Assembly (NCBI GenBank): GCA_026394835.1
Contig: JAPLZW010000079.1
Coordinates: forward strand, 1-12,096
DNA: 12,096 bases
Origin: Candidatus Wolfebacteria bacterium
Lineage (GTDB): Bacteria; Patescibacteriota; Minisyncoccia; UBA6257; UBA9933
Reading direction: 5' to 3'
Under the pieces are notes generated by a model. That model ran no database searches. It was given only the letters and a program-made list of their open reading frames with translations, and had not been told where the DNA came from. Made by a program: the position numbers and the translations under genes. This document shows positions 10,624 to 12,096 of the stretch, one piece after another. How positions within the stretch are numbered: the first letter of the stretch is position 1; every line of letters begins with the position of its first letter.

Positions 10624-12095
10624 TTCCGGCGTTCTTTGGGAACCGCGATAAACTGATGCCCGCGCAAATAATCAAGCGTAGCCGATTTCTGTTCTTTGTC
10701 TTTGAATATTTCGGGAATCGGGCCTTTAGCTACGATTCTTCCGCCATGAATTCCGGCGCCGGGACCGAAATCAACCAGATAATCCGACTCCCTGATGGTT
10801 TCTTCGTCGTGCTCAACCACAATTATCGTATTGCCCAAATTCTTCAAATCTTTCAGGGTTTTTATGAGTTTCGCGTTATCACGCTGATGGAGGCCGATGG
10901 TCGGTTCGTCCAAGATATAAAGCGTGCCCACAAGACGAGAGCCGATTTGCGACGCGAGCCTGATGCGCTGGGATTCTCCGCCCGACAATGTCCCGGCTTT
11001 TCTTTCCAGAGTCAGATAGCTTAAACCGACATCAATCATAAATTTCAATCGGTTTTTGATTTCCCGAAGCGGCCCCTCCGCTATCTCGTGGAAAACTTTT
11101 TCTTTGGACTCTTCCAGTTTCCCGAAGAATTCAAACGCATCGCCGATGGAAAGCCCGGAAACTTCGGCGATGTTTTTATTCTTTATCAGGACGTGCAAAG
11201 CTTCTTCCTTGAGCCTTTTTCCGTTACAAGCCGGACAAATCTTATCGGACCAGATATCTTCGGTTCCCAAACCATGGCAAGTCGGACACGCTCCGTAAGG
11301 GCTGTTGAAAGAAAAAATCCTGGGTTCGATTTCCGGAAAAGAAAATCCATCTTTGGGACAGGTGAATTTCGCCGAAAGCGAGATTTCTTTGTCGGTGATT
11401 ATAGTCACGACATCGCCCCCGTATTTCAAACCCGACTCAATGGCCTCGGATAAACGCAAACGATTGTCTTTTTCCTTGAAATCCAATTCTGCCGGCATCC
11501 GGTCGATAACCAGTTCTATCGTGTGCTGTTTGTATCGGGAAAGGTCTATACGGTCGCGCAAAGATAAAAATTTTCCGTCAATACGAGCTTCATTGAATCC
11601 CGCGTTCAAAAAATCATAAAGCATCTGATAATACTCGCCTTTTCTGCCTCGCACTGCGGGCGCGAGAATCAAAAGGTTCTTTCTGCCTTTATTTTCATCC
11701 GATATCTGGATTACCGCGTCCACGATTTCCTCGTTCGTCCGCCTTTTTATCTCGTCGCCGCAAACGGGACAATGCGGCGTGCCGGCGCGGGCGAAAAGCA
11801 CCCGGAGGTAATCGTATATTTCTGTAATAGTCGCGACCGTGGAACGCGGATTGCCGGAACGGCTTTTCTGGTCAATGGAAATCGCGGGAGAGAGCCCCTC
11901 GATTTCATCCACATCCGGCTTATCAAGCCGTCCCAAAAACTGCCGGGCATAAGCGGATAAGGATTCTATATAGCGGCGCTGGCCTTCGGCGAAAATCGTA
12001 TCAAAGGCCAAACTGGATTTTCCGGAGCCGGAAAGGCCGGTGAAAACCGTTATCTTGTCGCGCGGAATCTCCAGATTGATATTTTTGAGATTATG
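10578..12095 (-). CDS. uvrA: UvrA, N-terminal half (5' end outside window, 3' end frameshifted)
   Basis: UvrA dimers load UvrB onto damaged DNA in nucleotide excision repair. The frame is open to the window edge and reads HNLKNINLEIPRDKITVF, then Walker A 'GLSGSGKSSLAFDT'. Only about 10 N-terminal residues are missing. Next come 'EGQRRYIESLSAYARQFL', the UvrB-binding domain from 'HCPVCGDEIKRRTNEEI', the first zinc finger region 'CPKDGFSF...YGACPTC' (second Cys replaced by Asp), signature 'GTLSGGESQRIRLASQIG', Walker B 'LYILDEPTIGLHQRD' and 'VVEHDEETI'. Between 'CPTCHGLG' and 'CPACNGKRL' there are only about 9 residues instead of about 100, so the insertion domain is missing. After 'AVPKERRK' the frame leaves homology and stops at 10578. 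Confidence 0.93.
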   Translation of the reverse strand, partial: HNLKNINLEIPRDKITVFTGLSGSGKSSLAFDTIFAEGQRRYIESLSAYARQFLGRLDKPDVDEIEGLSPAISIDQKSRSGNPRSTVATITEIYDYLRVLFARAGTPHCPVCGDEIKRRTNEEIVDAVIQISDENKGRKNLLILAPAVRGRKGEYYQMLYDFLNAGFNEARIDGKFLSLRDRIDLSRYKQHTIELVIDRMPAELDFKEKDNRLRLSEAIESGLKYGGDVVTIITDKEISLSAKFTCPKDGFSFPEIEPRIFSFNSPYGACPTCHGLGTEDIWSDKICPACNGKRLKEEALHVLIKNKNIAEVSGLSIGDAFEFFGKLEESKEKVFHEIAEGPLREIKNRLKFMIDVGLSYLTLERKAGTLSGGESQRIRLASQIGSRLVGTLYILDEPTIGLHQRDNAKLIKTLKDLKNLGNTIIVVEHDEETIRESDYLVDFGPGAGIHGGRIVAKGPIPEIFKDKEQKSATLDYLRGHQFIAVPKERRKVKLLPAYPVRGKVP

Positions 12096-12096
12096 C

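Noticed and set aside
11747..11950. Short minus-strand open frame inside uvrA
   Set aside because: It lies in a different frame from well-conserved UvrA sequence and has no recognisable features.

Overview
This window looks like a piece of a Candidate Phyla Radiation (Patescibacteria, most likely Parcubacteria-like) genome. I infer this from the proteins: a zinc-type S14, an L24 with a C-terminal zinc ribbon, an L2 ending in the lineage-typical 'RGTKRPKTKWG' style, a TGT with a long internal insertion, and a UvrA lacking the usual insertion domain. The DNA is moderately AT-rich with repetitive hairpin-forming spacers. Every gene I can support lies on the minus strand, so transcription runs from right to left.

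In order of transcription there are three regions. (1) 12096-8531 holds uvrA (5' end outside the window, and split by a frameshifting deletion at the second Walker A motif), then tgt 5 nt downstream. (2) 8530-7771 is about 760 nt without a conventional gene, but it is dense in signals. It has a consensus promoter followed about 90 nt later by a UUCG-loop intrinsic terminator (a candidate small RNA), tandem and inverted repeats, a second promoter followed by an 18-bp hairpin with a U-run, an inverted-repeat element flanked by TCAA duplications, a third promoter, a possible 17-codon leader ORF, and a two-hairpin element abutting the rplC start. (3) 7770-1 is the merged S10/spc ribosomal protein operon: rplC-rplD-rplW-rplB-rpsS-rplV-rpsC-rplP-rpmC-rpsQ-rplN-rplX-rplE-rpsN-rpsH-rplF-rplR (the last truncated by the window edge). 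rpsJ (S10), usually the first gene, is absent. rplD carries a one-base frameshift.

Most ribosomal protein genes are separated by 1-9 nt or overlap, without a visible Shine-Dalgarno sequence, which suggests coupled translation. Four longer spacers occur. Three of them (before rplC, rplX and rpsH) share one architecture: an AAGGGCUU start, a variable hairpin, GCUCAA, then a long hairpin ending UUGGC at or within 2 nt of the AUG. In the rplC and rplX copies the second hairpin has identical helix and loop lengths, with different but compensated stem sequences. This is the best candidate for an undescribed regulatory system here: a repeated cis-acting RNA placed at three sub-operon boundaries. The fourth spacer (rplB-rpsS) holds unrelated alternating palindromes. 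Two broken essential genes (uvrA, rplD) in 12 kb make sequencing or assembly error a serious possibility for those lesions.
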